From Nostoc sp. T09 (GTDB lineage: Bacteria > Cyanobacteriota > Cyanobacteriia > Cyanobacteriales > Nostocaceae), in contig NZ_MTAV01000082.1 in NCBI RefSeq assembly GCF_002154695.1, forward strand, positions 62,001 through 126,000: a stretch of DNA of 64,000 nucleotides. The letters are read 5' to 3'. Both the position numbers and the translations under genes were made by a program. Below, piece by piece: positions 44,658 to 54,627 of the stretch (positions are counted from its first letter, which is position 1; the number at the start of each line of letters is the position of its first letter). Below the pieces are notes generated by a model. The model worked only from the letters and a program-made list of their open reading frames with translations, searched no databases and was not told the DNA's origin.

Positions 44658-45911
44658 ATGAATAATAATTGGTTTCAAACAGCGCGGTTGGGGATGTTTA
44701 TTCATTGGGGACATAGTTCTCAACAAGGCTGGGAGTTATCCTGGCCAATGGTTGGAGGTGTGTTTAGCCTTCCTTTTTGCCAAAATATTTTGATTGAAGA
44801 GTATTACAGTACAGCTGATACTTTTAATCCCCAGCAGTACAATCCCCAAGAATGGGCAGATTTAGCCAAAAGTTTAGGAGTTCAGTACGTTATTTTAACG
44901 ACCAAACATCATGATGGTTTTGCTTTATTTCATACTCAGCAATCAGATTTTTCAATTGCAAACACACCTTATCAAGGGGACATTGTGGATGAATTTGTCA
45001 CAGCTATGCGCGCTCAAGGATTGCGTATTGGTCTTTATTTTTCTTTGAGTGACTGGCATCATCCTGACTACCCTGCTTTTACGGAAGCTGATAAACCTTA
45101 CCGTTTTGATAAACTGCCTCAACCCACACAGCAACAGTGGGAACGATATCGCCAGTTTATGTTCAATCAGGTAAAAGAATTGTTGACCAACTATGGTCAA
45201 ATTGACATCATTTGGTTTGATGGTAGTTGGGAACGAACTCCAGAGCAATGGCAAGCTGAAGAGTTGGCAAAAATGATTCGTGAGTTACAACCCAATATTC
45301 TCATCAGCGATCGCTTACCAAATTGTGGAGACTTTGAAACTCCTGAGCAGTTTATTCCCCATCAACCGCCTGCTCATCCTTGGGAAACTTGTTTGACTAT
45401 CAATGAAAGTTGGGGATATAACTCAAGCGATTGTAACTTCAAATCCTCTCGTCAGCTAATTCATACGCTGTGTGAAGTTGCTGGTAAAAGCGGTAACCTG
45501 CTGCTGAATATTAGTCCAATGGGTGATGGGCAAATTCCACCTGAACAGCTAGAACGTTTAGAGGACATAGCCAGTTGGATGTCTCGCCACGCTGAAAGTA
45601 TCCTGGGTACAACACCAGGACTAGAACCCTGGCAATTTTATGGCCCTTCAACTCGAAAAGGCAATCGGATCTATCTGCACCTGTTGATGAAGCCTTATGA
45701 AACTATCTCTGTGAGGGGTTTACCAATTAAACAAGTGCAGTCGGTATCGCTACTAGCCGATGGTACACAACTAGCCTACACAAGTCGTTGTGCAATTATG
45801 GATTCTATATTAAATCCCGATCCCTTAGGTGAGTTAACTATTTCTGTTCCCAAATCAGCCATCGATCCCTACGCCACAGTCATTTGTATCGATATTGGCT
45901 CAATTAATTAA
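44658..45911 (+). CDS. Alpha-L-fucosidase (GH29)
   Basis: The 417-residue protein has the GH29 layout: WFQTARLGMFIHWG at the very start, YVILTTKHHDGFALF, LYFSLSDWHHPDYP, and the nucleophile region DIIWFDGSWE (Asp). A C-terminal domain of beta-rich sequence follows. No signal peptide is visible, so it probably acts on small fucosides in the cytosol. The start ATG 44658 leads directly into the catalytic barrel. It is divergent from the PAP2 gene, with a shared promoter region of about 60 bases. Confidence 0.92.
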   Translation: MNNNWFQTARLGMFIHWGHSSQQGWELSWPMVGGVFSLPFCQNILIEEYYSTADTFNPQQYNPQEWADLAKSLGVQYVILTTKHHDGFALFHTQQSDFSIANTPYQGDIVDEFVTAMRAQGLRIGLYFSLSDWHHPDYPAFTEADKPYRFDKLPQPTQQQWERYRQFMFNQVKELLTNYGQIDIIWFDGSWERTPEQWQAEELAKMIRELQPNILISDRLPNCGDFETPEQFIPHQPPAHPWETCLTINESWGYNSSDCNFKSSRQLIHTLCEVAGKSGNLLLNISPMGDGQIPPEQLERLEDIASWMSRHAESILGTTPGLEPWQFYGPSTRKGNRIYLHLLMKPYETISVRGLPIKQVQSVSLLADGTQLAYTSRCAIMDSILNPDPLGELTISVPKSAIDPYATVICIDIGSIN

Positions 45912-46434
45912 CAAAATCATAGCAGGCGATCGCTCTTGTACGTCTTAGCACCACCCAAATTTCTGGGAACTGGCAAGGCACGCACTGAGGTGGGTAACTT
46001 TTATAGCAGCAATAACCAGAGAATCCCTTTTAATGGCATGTATTATCCAAAATTTTTGTGATTTATAACACGAGTACCCTAGACTTTAAATCAACTTTAC
46101 GATTAAAATACGGTAAGCCAGTCGGTTTTCCGTGTTTACATGTAAAACTACAAAAAATCAATCGGCAGTTAAACCTAGCAGGACAAGCGATCGATAAGCA
46201 GTTATCACGGTTTGCTTAATAGCGATGCCAGCATCCATGCTCAAACAACTCCTAAATGTTTTTTGTGGACTGGAGATTAACTCGACCAAAGCTTGAGTTT
46301 GGATAACCTTTGTGTTACCTATCCCTTGAGCAGTACCATAACTGACCGAGCTTAGTCTACCACTAGGCTAAATTTCGCCTGCTTAAGTCCTAGCTGACTT
46401 CATTACACTTGAAACCTCGTTTCTGGATAGGAGT
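45912..46434. other. Intergenic leader region before TauE/SafE copy 2
   Basis: No coding frame is supported. The segment 45955-46000 (ctgggaactggcaaggcacg, ggtgggtaact) and a self-complementary stretch near 46350-46400 look structured. The length suggests a long 5' leader, but no known riboswitch was recognised. Confidence 0.35.
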
Positions 46435-47232
46435 ATGCACTATTTATTACTACCAGTCTTTAGCTTCTTTGTTGGCATCATTGTTGGGTTAACAGGAATT
46501 GGTGGAGCCTCCCTGATCACTCCCATGTTGATTTTTGTCTTCCAGGTTCCCCCTTCCATTGCTGTAAGTTCTGATGTGGTAGCTGCAACATTGATGAAGG
46601 TTGTTGGTAGTGCCAAACACTGGCAGCAGAAAACCCTTGATGTGGAAGTTGTAAAATGGCTGGCGCTGGGAAGCGTTCCTGGTTCGCTGTTTGGGGTAGG
46701 AATTTTGCACTTTCTCCGGCGCACAGGCGAGTATCATCTAGATAACATGATGCTGCGAATGCTAGGAGTGATGATTCTCCTAGTGACAGTGTTAGCACTA
46801 GTACAATTGCTGCTGTTGACTTTTTTCCCCAAGTTCAATTTACCCGAATTGCCAAAGTTAGATTTAAAAACCAACTTGGGTCGTTTTCTAACAATCCTCA
46901 TAGGCGCAGTTTTGGGCTGCTTGGTAGGACTGACTAGCGTTTCATCAGGCTCAATGTTTGCCTTAGTAATGATTGCCTTTTTCCGTCTTGATGCACGTAA
47001 ATTAGTGGGTACAGATATTTCCCAGGCAGCGATTTTATTGCTATTTACTTCTCTAGGACATCTCACCCTAGGAACAGTTAATTGGAGCCTGGTATTGCCA
47101 ATATGGATAGGCTCAATTCCAGGTGTTTTACTAGGTGCAAAAATCTGCCAAATTGCGCCTCAACGTCCACTAAGGTTTATTGTTTACGCAATTTTGATGA
47201 TGGTAAGTTGGAAGTTAGTTTATCAGGTGTAA
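46435..47232 (+). CDS. TauE/SafE-family anion permease, copy 2
   Basis: The 265-residue membrane protein has two homologous halves with the family motif: FFVGIIVGLTGIGGASLITPML and GAVLGCLVGLTSVSSGSMFALVM. Eight hydrophobic segments are visible. It likely exports sulfite or another organic or sulfur anion. It is only distantly similar to the copy at 39221 and has no DUF1634 partner. ATG 46435 has ggatagga close upstream. CadD-like genes lie on both strands just after it. Confidence 0.9.
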   Translation: MHYLLLPVFSFFVGIIVGLTGIGGASLITPMLIFVFQVPPSIAVSSDVVAATLMKVVGSAKHWQQKTLDVEVVKWLALGSVPGSLFGVGILHFLRRTGEYHLDNMMLRMLGVMILLVTVLALVQLLLLTFFPKFNLPELPKLDLKTNLGRFLTILIGAVLGCLVGLTSVSSGSMFALVMIAFFRLDARKLVGTDISQAAILLLFTSLGHLTLGTVNWSLVLPIWIGSIPGVLLGAKICQIAPQRPLRFIVYAILMMVSWKLVYQV

Positions 47233-47262
47233 GTAGGTTGTCATTTGTCATTTGTCATTTGT
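47228..47262. repeat. Tandem TCATTTG heptads
   Basis: Three successive copies of gtcatttgtcatttgt-type heptads lie just after the TauE stop codon. It is a short tandem repeat tract of the kind common in heterocystous cyanobacteria. Confidence 0.6.
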
Positions 47263-47303
47263 AAGTGTTTCAGGTGTGGTTACATATCTACTTAATGTCA
47301 ATA

Positions 47304-47966
47304 TTATGATCTCACCCACGGTAGTAAGTTGAATGTACCTCTTTCATACATGATCAACAAACCCAAGCCAATCAATACAAAAGGTACTATATGGTGACCG
47401 TAGCGATTTAAAACAGAAGCAATGGTAGCGTGACGACTTAAATAATAAGCGATCGCACACCAAATCCCGACCATAACAAAAAATACCATTAAAATTACCC
47501 CAAAGCTGGCAAGGTTATGTCCAGCAAATAAGGGGATATATATACTAATATTGTCGCCACCATTAGCAATTGTTACTGCTGCCACTTTATAGGTTTGGGG
47601 ATGCAGAACACTCAAAAGAAAAGACAGGATAAAGTTACTAGGTGATGTCTGTGCAAAATTAGTAGATACTGTCTGCACTTCTGTAGTTTCTTGTTGCCAA
47701 GATAGTAATTGCTTAAGACCAATTGCAATTGGTAGTATTCCCAATAATCCAATCCATTCTCGTCGTACCACCAAGCCACCAAAGAATCCTGGTAAGCTAG
47801 CAAGGATAATTGCTACAAAACCTAGGTACTGACCAATTATGATATGCCGCCGTCTAAAGTTAGTATCTACTTGGGTAAAAAATAACAGTAGGATAAGTAT
47901 GTCATCAAGATTAGTAGCAACAAAGGCGATAATTCCTTCAGTGAAAGCTGCCCCAAGCTGGCTCAT
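47304..47966 (-). CDS. CadD-like cadmium resistance transporter, copy 2
   Basis: The 220-residue membrane protein has the paired-Asp motif FVATNLDDILILLLFFTQV, IIGQYLGFVAIILASLPGFFGGLV and a second-half IANGGDNISIYIPLF. It has the same layout as copies 1 and 3; the middle loop differs and is Thr/Gln-rich. As in copy 1, it should export cadmium or other cations. It is divergent from copy 3 (163 bases between starts), so both may share control. Confidence 0.88.
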   Translation of the reverse strand: MSQLGAAFTEGIIAFVATNLDDILILLLFFTQVDTNFRRRHIIIGQYLGFVAIILASLPGFFGGLVVRREWIGLLGILPIAIGLKQLLSWQQETTEVQTVSTNFAQTSPSNFILSFLLSVLHPQTYKVAAVTIANGGDNISIYIPLFAGHNLASFGVILMVFFVMVGIWCAIAYYLSRHATIASVLNRYGHHIVPFVLIGLGLLIMYERGTFNLLPWVRS

Positions 47967-48037
47967 GGTGGATGGTTAGAATGTACAATTTACCACCATA
48001 CCAAATTAACAAATTCAAAATTCAAAATTGCAGAGTA

Positions 48038-48094
48038 TGTAGAGTGGGCATTGCCCAATAGAACTTAGATATGGTGGGCATTGCCTACCCTACT
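48038..48094. repeat. Two copies of the GTGGGCATTGCCCACC-type palindrome
   Basis: Two degenerate copies (tgtagagtgggcattgccca and atggtgggcattgcctacc) lie side by side between the divergent CadD-like genes. Confidence 0.65.
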
Positions 48095-48129
48095 AAAATC
48101 CTTTCTCCCAACTTGATTTCTCTGAATAT

Positions 48130-48834
48130 ATGAACGAGTTCATCACTGCAATTAGCACAGGAGTAGCCGCATTCAGTGCTACAAACATTGATGATATTGT
48201 TATTTTGCTACTGTTCTTTTCTCAGATTAATGCTACCTTCCGCCCTTGGCACATCTTTGCTGGCCAATATTTAGGTTTCACTGCATTGTTAATACTGAGC
48301 CTTCCCGGTTTTTTTGGTGGATTAGTTGTACCGCAAAACTGGATTGGATTACTTGGTTTGATTCCTCTGGCAATTGGTCTTAGTAGCCTAGTCAATTGGG
48401 AAGCCAATTCATCAGCAGAATTAGTACCAGAAATGGAACAAGTTGAAAGCTCAGCTGTTGCTAGTTTTATTTCTCCACAAATTTATACTGTGGCATCACT
48501 GACAGTAGCTAATGGTAGCGATAACATTAGCGTGTATGTGCCTTTATTTGCTAACAATAATTTAGAGAGTTTTGTTGTTATTATCGCTTTATTTTTTTTG
48601 CTTTTAGGAGTATGGTGCTACGCAACATATCAGCTAACCCATCAGAAAACAATAGCTAATTTCTTAACTCGCTACGGCAACAATATTGTGCCTTTCGTAC
48701 TGATGGGTTTAGGTGCTTTTATTGTATTGAAAAGCGAAGCTTTAAGTTTAATAAAGCTTGCTGGTAGTTGTCTTTGTTTGACAATTCTGTTAAAAAATGA
48801 TGATGAAAATGTCAAAGAAATGAAAAAAAACTAG
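48130..48834 (+). CDS. CadD-like cadmium resistance transporter, copy 3
   Basis: The 234-residue membrane protein has FSATNIDDIVILLLFFSQI, AGQYLGFTALLILSLPGFFGGLV and VANGSDNISVYVPLF. It is closer to copy 1 than to copy 2 by eye. An extra charged tail (KNDDENVKEMKKN) follows the last helix. Its stop codon lies only three bases from the cysK stop on the other strand, leaving no room for a separate terminator. Confidence 0.88.
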   Translation: MNEFITAISTGVAAFSATNIDDIVILLLFFSQINATFRPWHIFAGQYLGFTALLILSLPGFFGGLVVPQNWIGLLGLIPLAIGLSSLVNWEANSSAELVPEMEQVESSAVASFISPQIYTVASLTVANGSDNISVYVPLFANNNLESFVVIIALFFLLLGVWCYATYQLTHQKTIANFLTRYGNNIVPFVLMGLGAFIVLKSEALSLIKLAGSCLCLTILLKNDDENVKEMKKN

Positions 48835-48837
48835 GCA

Positions 48838-49800
48838 TCAAACCTTACTTAACCATTCACTTTCCTCTGGATCTCTAAACAACGAGGTACTGAGATAGCG
48901 TTCGCCAAAGCTAGGTTGCACCATGACAATCAGGCGACCTTCATTTTCTGGTCGCTGTGCTACTACAAGTGCTGCATATAAAGCCGCACCAGCAGAAATA
49001 CCTGAAAGTAATCCTTCTTCTTTTGCTAAACGACGGCTGTAGGAAATCGCCTGCTCATCTGTAACTTCAATGACCTCATCTACCAAATCTGGGCGGTAAA
49101 TTGCTGGAACAAATCCGGGGCCTATCCCTTGAATTTTATGAGGGCCTGGTTTACCACCTGCTAATACAGGACTGTTGGTAGGTTCAACTGCGATCGCTTG
49201 GAAACTTGGCTTGCGTTGTTTAATGACTTCTGACACGCCTGTAATTGTCCCGCCAGTACCGACTCCGGCGATAAGGATATCCACTTGTCCATCTGTGTCA
49301 GCCCAAATTTCTTCAGCCGTAGTTGAGGCGTGAACTTTGGGATTTGCAGGGTTGCGGAACTGTTGCAACATATAAGCATTGGGCGTTTTGGCGACAATTT
49401 CCTCCGCACGCGCGATCGCTCCGCGCATCCCTTCTACTCCAGGCGTTAACTCTAATTGCGCGCCATAAGCTTTCAACATTGCTCGCCGTTCTTGGCTCAT
49501 CGTATCAGGCATCGCTAGAATAAGATGGTAGCCCTTAGCGGCCGCCACCATTGCCAGAGCAATACCTGTATTACCGGAGGTTGGCTCTACTAAAATGGTT
49601 TTTCCCGGCTGAATCCAACCCCCTTTTTCTGCGGCTTCCACCATGCTGACACCAATTCTGTCTTTGACAGAAGAAGCTGGGTTCATGCTTTCTAGCTTCA
49701 CCACAATCTGAGCAACTGCGCCCGCAGCTTGGGGAATCTTGTTTAATTGAACTAAAGGCGTCCGTCCGACTAACTCTGTGATGTCTTTTGCTATCCGCAT
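48838..49800 (-). CDS. cysK: Cysteine synthase A
   Basis: This enzyme makes cysteine from O-acetylserine and sulfide with PLP in the cytosol. The 320 residues carry [11 protein letters not shown] with the PLP lysine, [26 protein letters not shown] and the C-terminal [10 protein letters not shown] near GISAG. The length is normal. An Rrf2-family gene lies 19 bases upstream on the same strand, so the two form an operon. cysE lies divergent beyond that. Confidence 0.96.
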   Translation of the reverse strand: MRIAKDITELVGRTPLVQLNKIPQAAGAVAQIVVKLESMNPASSVKDRIGVSMVEAAEKGGWIQPGKTILVEPTSGNTGIALAMVAAAKGYHLILAMPDTMSQERRAMLKAYGAQLELTPGVEGMRGAIARAEEIVAKTPNAYMLQQFRNPANPKVHASTTAEEIWADTDGQVDILIAGVGTGGTITGVSEVIKQRKPSFQAIAVEPTNSPVLAGGKPGPHKIQGIGPGFVPAIYRPDLVDEVIEVTDEQAISYSRRLAKEEGLLSGISAGAALYAALVVAQRPENEGRLIVMVQPSFGERYLSTSLFRDPEESEWLSKV

Positions 49801-49819
49801 CAGGGGTACTCCTGCGTAA

Positions 49820-50287
49820 CTAAATGTAATACATTGGACTCTGCTGTGCGCGAGCCTCTCTTTGCTGGCATAAGTCTTGGAGTGTATAGCTATTTAACAC
49901 CTCAATCGAGGCTGCATTAGCCTGCTCCCAAACTTCATGCACCAGACTCTTCTCTAAAGTGCGAGCTTCAGAGCTGTCTTTCTCTTTGCGTTCACCTTCC
50001 ACCACAGTAACAATTTCTAGTAAGGTAATCTGCCACGGCTCACGCACTAAAATGAAACCTCCTTTAGAGCCGCGTTGACTCTGCACCACACCAGCACGCC
50101 GCAGGTTGGTCAAAATTTGTTCCAGATAGCGTTCGGGTATGGGTTGCTTGGCAGTAATCTCACTCATAGTCAGAGGAACTTTTTTGCTGTGGTTGCTTGC
50201 CAACTCTAAAAGTGCCAGCAGTGCGTATTCGACTTTGGAAGACAGATCCAGGAGAGCGTATGTTTGGCTATTCAAGTCTCTACTCAA
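49820..50287 (-). CDS. Rrf2-family transcriptional regulator
   Basis: The 155-residue protein has the Rrf2 winged-helix pattern: [46 protein letters not shown], and a C-terminal dimerisation helix. The three-cysteine cluster used for iron-sulfur binding in IscR and NsrR is absent; only one Cys is seen near the end. That resembles CymR-like members that sense cysteine metabolism with CysK. The first 14 residues precede the usual start (LSSKVEYA), so an internal start is possible. It is the first gene of an operon with cysK. Confidence 0.88.
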   Translation of the reverse strand: MSRDLNSQTYALLDLSSKVEYALLALLELASNHSKKVPLTMSEITAKQPIPERYLEQILTNLRRAGVVQSQRGSKGGFILVREPWQITLLEIVTVVEGERKEKDSSEARTLEKSLVHEVWEQANAASIEVLNSYTLQDLCQQREARAQQSPMYYI

Positions 50288-50514
50288 TATACTACGGTGG
50301 GTCGATTGATTTATCGTTATTTATGCGGTTAAAAGTGGAACATGCGATCGCATCTTCACTTATTGCACAAATCTCCGTATACCTATCGACTTACCGTAGA
50401 TTATCTTATAAAATTCTCATAAATAGTTTGAATCTTTTGTAGAAATTATCGGACTCCTGCGTTCCTCAACATCCAGAGCCTCGCCCATCAACGACAATCT
50501 CAATCAACAGATGT

Positions 50515-51240
50515 ATGTTACTAACTGATTTGCGAACAATTTACGAGCGCGACCCAGCAGCTCGTAACTGGCTAGAGGTATTGTTTTGTTATCCTGGGCT
50601 GCAAGCCTTGCTGTTTCATCGATTAGCACACAGGCTGCATAAAGCGGGAATTCCTTTTCTACCGAGATTTATTTCCCATCTGAGTCGGTTTTTCACTGGA
50701 ATTGAAATTCACCCTGGTGCAGTGATTGGTAAGGGTGTGTTTATCGACCACGGAATGGGAGTAGTAATTGGCGAGACGGCGATTGTGGGTGACTATGCCT
50801 TAATTTATCAAGGTGTTACCCTTGGTGGTACTGGGAAAGAAAGCGGTAAGCGCCATCCCACATTAGGTAGCCATGTAGTTGTGGGAGCAGGTGCAAAGGT
50901 TTTGGGAAATATTCAAATTGGCGATCGCGTGCGTGTCGGCGCAGGTTCGGTAGTGCTGCGAGATGTACCAAGCGATACTACTGTTGTTGGGATTCCCGGA
51001 CGGATAACTCGTCAAAACAACATAAATGGCGATGTTCTAGCTCATGGTAAAGTCCGGGACGTGGAAGCTGAAGCAATTCGCGCTTTGTTTGAACGGGTTA
51101 AGGCTTTAGAGAAACACCTAGAACAGTTACACGCTGAGTCAAGTTTGTCGTCAATCCAACAAGACAATGGAGTAATAGAAAGTAGTACCTGTGATAGCGA
51201 TCGCGTAATTGCAGACTTTCTTGATGGTGCGGGAATTTAA
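50515..51240 (+). CDS. cysE: Serine O-acetyltransferase
   Basis: This enzyme acetylates serine to O-acetylserine, the substrate of CysK. The 241 residues have a helical N-terminal domain and a left-handed beta-helix of hexapeptide repeats, with [41 protein letters not shown] and VVGVPGR-like ([10 protein letters not shown]). The C-terminal tail is long and acidic. Divergent from the Rrf2-cysK operon, it shares the upstream region 50288-50514. Together they form a cysteine-synthesis locus, and the Rrf2 protein is a plausible regulator of both. Confidence 0.95.
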   Translation: MLLTDLRTIYERDPAARNWLEVLFCYPGLQALLFHRLAHRLHKAGIPFLPRFISHLSRFFTGIEIHPGAVIGKGVFIDHGMGVVIGETAIVGDYALIYQGVTLGGTGKESGKRHPTLGSHVVVGAGAKVLGNIQIGDRVRVGAGSVVLRDVPSDTTVVGIPGRITRQNNINGDVLAHGKVRDVEAEAIRALFERVKALEKHLEQLHAESSLSSIQQDNGVIESSTCDSDRVIADFLDGAGI

Positions 51241-51535
51241 CGAAGTAGCCAGTATGAATTACGTATACCAGCACGTACAGCAGAATTTAGGAGTTAGAAT
51301 TCAGAATTCAGAAGTAAAACAGTCTTTATGCTTGGGTTTGAGCCTGAGGATCTGTACTTCACTAACTTGAAATTCGCTGTATAAAAACCTTTTTTCTTTG
51401 TGTCTTAGTGTCTTAGTGGTTCAATATTACTTAAAATACCAAGGCACAAAGTATTTTCAAGCAAGACTAATTTCTTCCTGCTGTTCTACATTTCTCTCTG
51501 TGTTAGATATTGTGGAACAAAGCAGGACTATAGGA

Positions 51536-52294
51536 ATGTTGCTAAAAGTTTCTCTGGAATCTCCGGTATTTATTTTATTAATAATTATTAGTTTTTTATT
51601 GGTAACTTTAACAGCTTGGTTATCGCAACGACCTTTGGAGTTAAAACCCTTTGGGTTAGATGATATTATGCAGTTACTTACGTTACCGTTTTTTATTTCA
51701 CTTTTATTAGAGCGTTCCTTAGAAGTTTTTATAACTACTTGGCGAGGTCCTACTACAGAACAGCTAGAAATTAGTATTCAACAGCAAACCGCTCTAATTT
51801 CTGAAAAGCGAAAATTTATCGAAGAACAACAAAGTCAAAATCAAGTCTCTTCTTTAGAAGCAAGTCCTATCAAAGTTAATCAGTCAGGTGGAACCACTTT
51901 AGAACAGCAACTCATCCAAGATTCTAACCAAATTCCTACACAAGCATTTCAGCAATTACAACCGCATATTAATGATTTAAATACCAGAATTAAGAATTTG
52001 AATGAAATAGAACGGCAGCGAGTAAATTATAAGTCTGATACTAGAATAATTGCTTTATGGACATCTCTTTTATGCGGTTTATTAATTAGTGCGATCGGTA
52101 TTCGCTCTATTGAACCACTAATTGTACTTGATGCTAATAATCCCATTCAAATAATTATTTTTCGCTGTTTAGATGCATTATTAACAGGTGGTTTAATTGC
52201 TGGCGGTAGCGAGGGAATACATAAGTTCACCCAAGTATTTACTGATTTTTTAGAAGCTACTTCTAGGCAAGCCAAAGATAGAAAATTATCTTGA
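51536..52294 (+). CDS. Membrane protein with coiled-coil loop, unknown
   Basis: The 252-residue product has hydrophobic segments at about 9-30, 46-63, 176-192 and 208-230. Between the second and third lies a long Gln/Glu-rich region (about 75-165) likely to be coiled-coil on one side of the membrane. The upstream frame continues to 51398, but that part translates a common repeat phrase (tgtgtcttagtgtcttagtg), so ATG 51536 is chosen. No family was recognised. Confidence 0.65.
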   Translation: MLLKVSLESPVFILLIIISFLLVTLTAWLSQRPLELKPFGLDDIMQLLTLPFFISLLLERSLEVFITTWRGPTTEQLEISIQQQTALISEKRKFIEEQQSQNQVSSLEASPIKVNQSGGTTLEQQLIQDSNQIPTQAFQQLQPHINDLNTRIKNLNEIERQRVNYKSDTRIIALWTSLLCGLLISAIGIRSIEPLIVLDANNPIQIIIFRCLDALLTGGLIAGGSEGIHKFTQVFTDFLEATSRQAKDRKLS

Positions 52295-52369
52295 GAAAGC
52301 AAAGTAATACAATCGTGGAATCTACAAAAAGAAAACAGATTCAGGATTGAAATTCTTATTTTTTCAAAT

Positions 52370-52732
52370 TCATGCTAAAGTCAAAACTCCTGATGGCATA
52401 TCTGCAACTAAGCGCATAGTTTTTAACCATTGGCTACCTAGTAAAATTTCTGTAATTTCTTCGCCAGTATAGACAGGAACTTCAAACTCTTGCCTATCTA
52501 AGCGGACTTTTCCTAAATAAATTCTAAAAATTGTTATTCACTGTGCTGTTCGTAACTGTCGTTCTCGCAAAAAGCTCCAACCTAGCCCTTCTACATCCTG
52601 GGAATTAACAGCAAGTAACTCTGTAAATCCAGTATCCAGCATAGCAGTTACTGGTAATTCTAATCCATCAGCAGCAATCAACTCAATTTCAAAAAAAAGC
52701 TCACCATCACTGCCAAAATTCCCTTCGATCAT
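52370..52732 (-). pseudogene. Retropepsin-like aspartic protease gene with in-frame stop
   Basis: The frame starts at ATG 52732 and encodes FGSDGELFFEIEL and TAMLDTGFTELLAV, the catalytic DTG (residues 33-35) of clan AA retropepsin-like proteins. A TGA at 52538-52540 (codon 65) interrupts it. The same frame then continues for 55 family-like residues (FRIYLGKVRLDRQEFEVPVYTG, ILLGSQWLKTMRL) to a stop at 52370-52372. The full length would be 120 residues, normal for these proteins. A single GGA- or CGA-to-TGA change would explain it. It overlaps the upstream partner gene by ATGA. Confidence 0.85.
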
Positions 52733-53046
52733 ATTCTCCCAGCTACCCCTGTTTCGTTGATCACAAAAATGAAAGGGATAGCATTTGGATATTTTTGAAG
52801 GCACATTTGGGTAACTATTTCTTCATTTTGATCAATAAAATAATCCCCACTCTCTGCTTCTACTGCCATAAACCATTTATAGTGGGTTTTTAGCAACTCT
52901 GGCTGAAGGCGCTCAAAAATGATTTTGCAGCGTTGGTAATGTTCTTCTAGTGTCCTTCTCCATTGTGTTTTTTGTTCTTCTGTCCATTGTATTTCAGGAA
53001 ATAATCTTCCCTGACGTACTATGTGATTATGCTTGGTTTCAGTCAT
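52729..53046 (-). CDS. Partner of the retropepsin-like gene, unknown
   Basis: The 105-residue, mainly charged protein (QWTEEQKTQWRRTLEEHYQRCKIIFERLQPELLKTHYKWFM region) has no signal peptide or membrane segment. Its stop overlaps the start of the retropepsin-like gene (ATGA), so both are one operon. I recognise the two-gene arrangement as common in cyanobacteria, but no function is known to me. With its partner interrupted, it may be decaying too. Confidence 0.65.
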   Translation of the reverse strand: MTETKHNHIVRQGRLFPEIQWTEEQKTQWRRTLEEHYQRCKIIFERLQPELLKTHYKWFMAVEAESGDYFIDQNEEIVTQMCLQKYPNAIPFIFVINETGVAGRI

Positions 53047-53187
53047 GGCTTTGTATTCTCTATCAGTTCAGGAATAGTGAGTAAAAGCTAACTTAAAATA
53101 TACTCATAGTTTGTAGTGAGTGCTAAAGCACTCAGAGTAAGATTTTAAGAAGGGCTAGAGCCTCGGACTACAAACTTAAGTTTATCT

Positions 53188-54627
53188 TTATCCCAGCACT
53201 TGTTTTTGCTCTTGATAACGCTGCTTAAATTGCTGTTGCTGAATTTTATGCTCGACAATGGGGTCAGGATAGCCAACAGCGCGACGTTCCAAAGGTGTGA
53301 TTTTACCAGTTACTAAATATTCAGTATCTATCGACCGCAATTCTGGCAACCATTGGCGGATGTATTCGGCATCTGGATCGAATTTTTGTGCTTGGCTGGC
53401 TGGGTTGAAAATCCGCACTGGTTTGGGGTCCATGCCACTGGAAGCACTCCACTGCCAACCACCATTATTGGCAGATAAATCAGCATCAATCAATCTCTGC
53501 ATAAAGTATTTTTCTCCTCGTTGAGGACTAATTAATAAGTCTTTAGTGAGGAAGCTGGCAACAATCATTCGGCAACGATTATGCATCCAGCCGCTTTCAT
53601 TCATTTGACGCATGGCTGCATCGACAATGGGATAACCTGTTCTGCCTTCACACCATGCTTGGAAATGTTCTTCGTTGTTTTCCCAAGGAAAGGTTTTGAA
53701 AGTATCGCGGTAAGCACCTTCAGCCAATTCCGGAAAGTTATACATTGCGTGTTGATAAAATTCCCGCCATGCTAATTCCTGTTGCCATGTGCGGATATTG
53801 GCGGCTGTTTCTTCACTGCGGCTATTTTCTTCGGCTTCTAGGGTGGCTTGCCAAACGGTGCGAATGCCAATGACGCCAAATTTTAAAGCTGCACTTAGTT
53901 GGGATGTACCATCAACTGCGGGAAAGTTGCGCTGTTCCCGATATTCATTAATGGAAGTTGCGCTAAATCCCTCTAGTCGTTCTTGTGCTGCGGCTTCTCC
54001 TGGGGAAAGAATCAAGTCTCCATCCCAGATAAATCCTAAATCTTTGGCTGTTGGTAATGAGATTGCTCCTGTTTGCTTGGCAATTTCCTGTTCATCTGGT
54101 GTCAATCCCTCAACATCGTGGAGAGTTTCTACTGGTTTAGCCTTGGTTCTGCTACTCCAATTTTTCCAGAAGGGAGTGTAAACAGTATAAGGGCCATTGC
54201 CACCTGTGCGAATTTGTTCTGGTGCGTGCAGGATTTGATCCCAGTTGTGGTCTAGAAACGCAATACCTTTTTCTTTGAGGGCATTAATTATAGTGCGATC
54301 GCGTTCTTGGGAGTAAGGTTCTACATCCCAGTTCCAAAAAACAGCTTTGGCATTCAAAGCCGCTGCTAACGCGGGAATTGCTTGTACAGGATTGGCGTGG
54401 AGGATTAACAGTTGGCTACCAGCTTGAGCATATCGCTCTTGTAGTGCCTGTAAACAGCCAATCATGTAAGTTGCTCTGACTGGAGCAACATCATCCCGTT
54501 CGAGAATATTAGGATCGAGGCAAAATACTCCCACTACTTTGGGACTTTGTTTGCGTGCCGCAGCCAGTCCTGTATTATCAGCAATACGCAAATCACGGCG
54601 ATGCCAAAATAAAATTAAGTCAGACAT
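53188..54627 (-). CDS. phrA: Class I deoxyribodipyrimidine photolyase
   Basis: This is a blue-light-driven enzyme that splits cyclobutane pyrimidine dimers with reduced FAD. The 479 residues have the N-terminal antenna-binding domain ([18 protein letters not shown]) and the C-terminal FAD domain with [35 protein letters not shown] and [19 protein letters not shown]. This set is typical of cyanobacterial photolyases using a deazaflavin antenna. It is transcribed alone. The cupin gene is divergent from it, with 291 bases between. Confidence 0.95.
   Translation of the reverse strand: MSDLILFWHRRDLRIADNTGLAAARKQSPKVVGVFCLDPNILERDDVAPVRATYMIGCLQALQERYAQAGSQLLILHANPVQAIPALAAALNAKAVFWNWDVEPYSQERDRTIINALKEKGIAFLDHNWDQILHAPEQIRTGGNGPYTVYTPFWKNWSSRTKAKPVETLHDVEGLTPDEQEIAKQTGAISLPTAKDLGFIWDGDLILSPGEAAAQERLEGFSATSINEYREQRNFPAVDGTSQLSAALKFGVIGIRTVWQATLEAEENSRSEETAANIRTWQQELAWREFYQHAMYNFPELAEGAYRDTFKTFPWENNEEHFQAWCEGRTGYPIVDAAMRQMNESGWMHNRCRMIVASFLTKDLLISPQRGEKYFMQRLIDADLSANNGGWQWSASSGMDPKPVRIFNPASQAQKFDPDAEYIRQWLPELRSIDTEYLVTGKITPLERRAVGYPDPIVEHKIQQQQFKQRYQEQKQVLG

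Noticed and set aside
45912-46434. Riboswitch upstream of TauE/SafE copy 2
   Set aside because: Some self-complementary segments exist, but no known riboswitch core was recognised.
51398-51535. Upstream extension of the coiled-coil membrane protein
   Set aside because: It is encoded partly by a common dispersed repeat phrase and precedes a plausible ATG at 51536.
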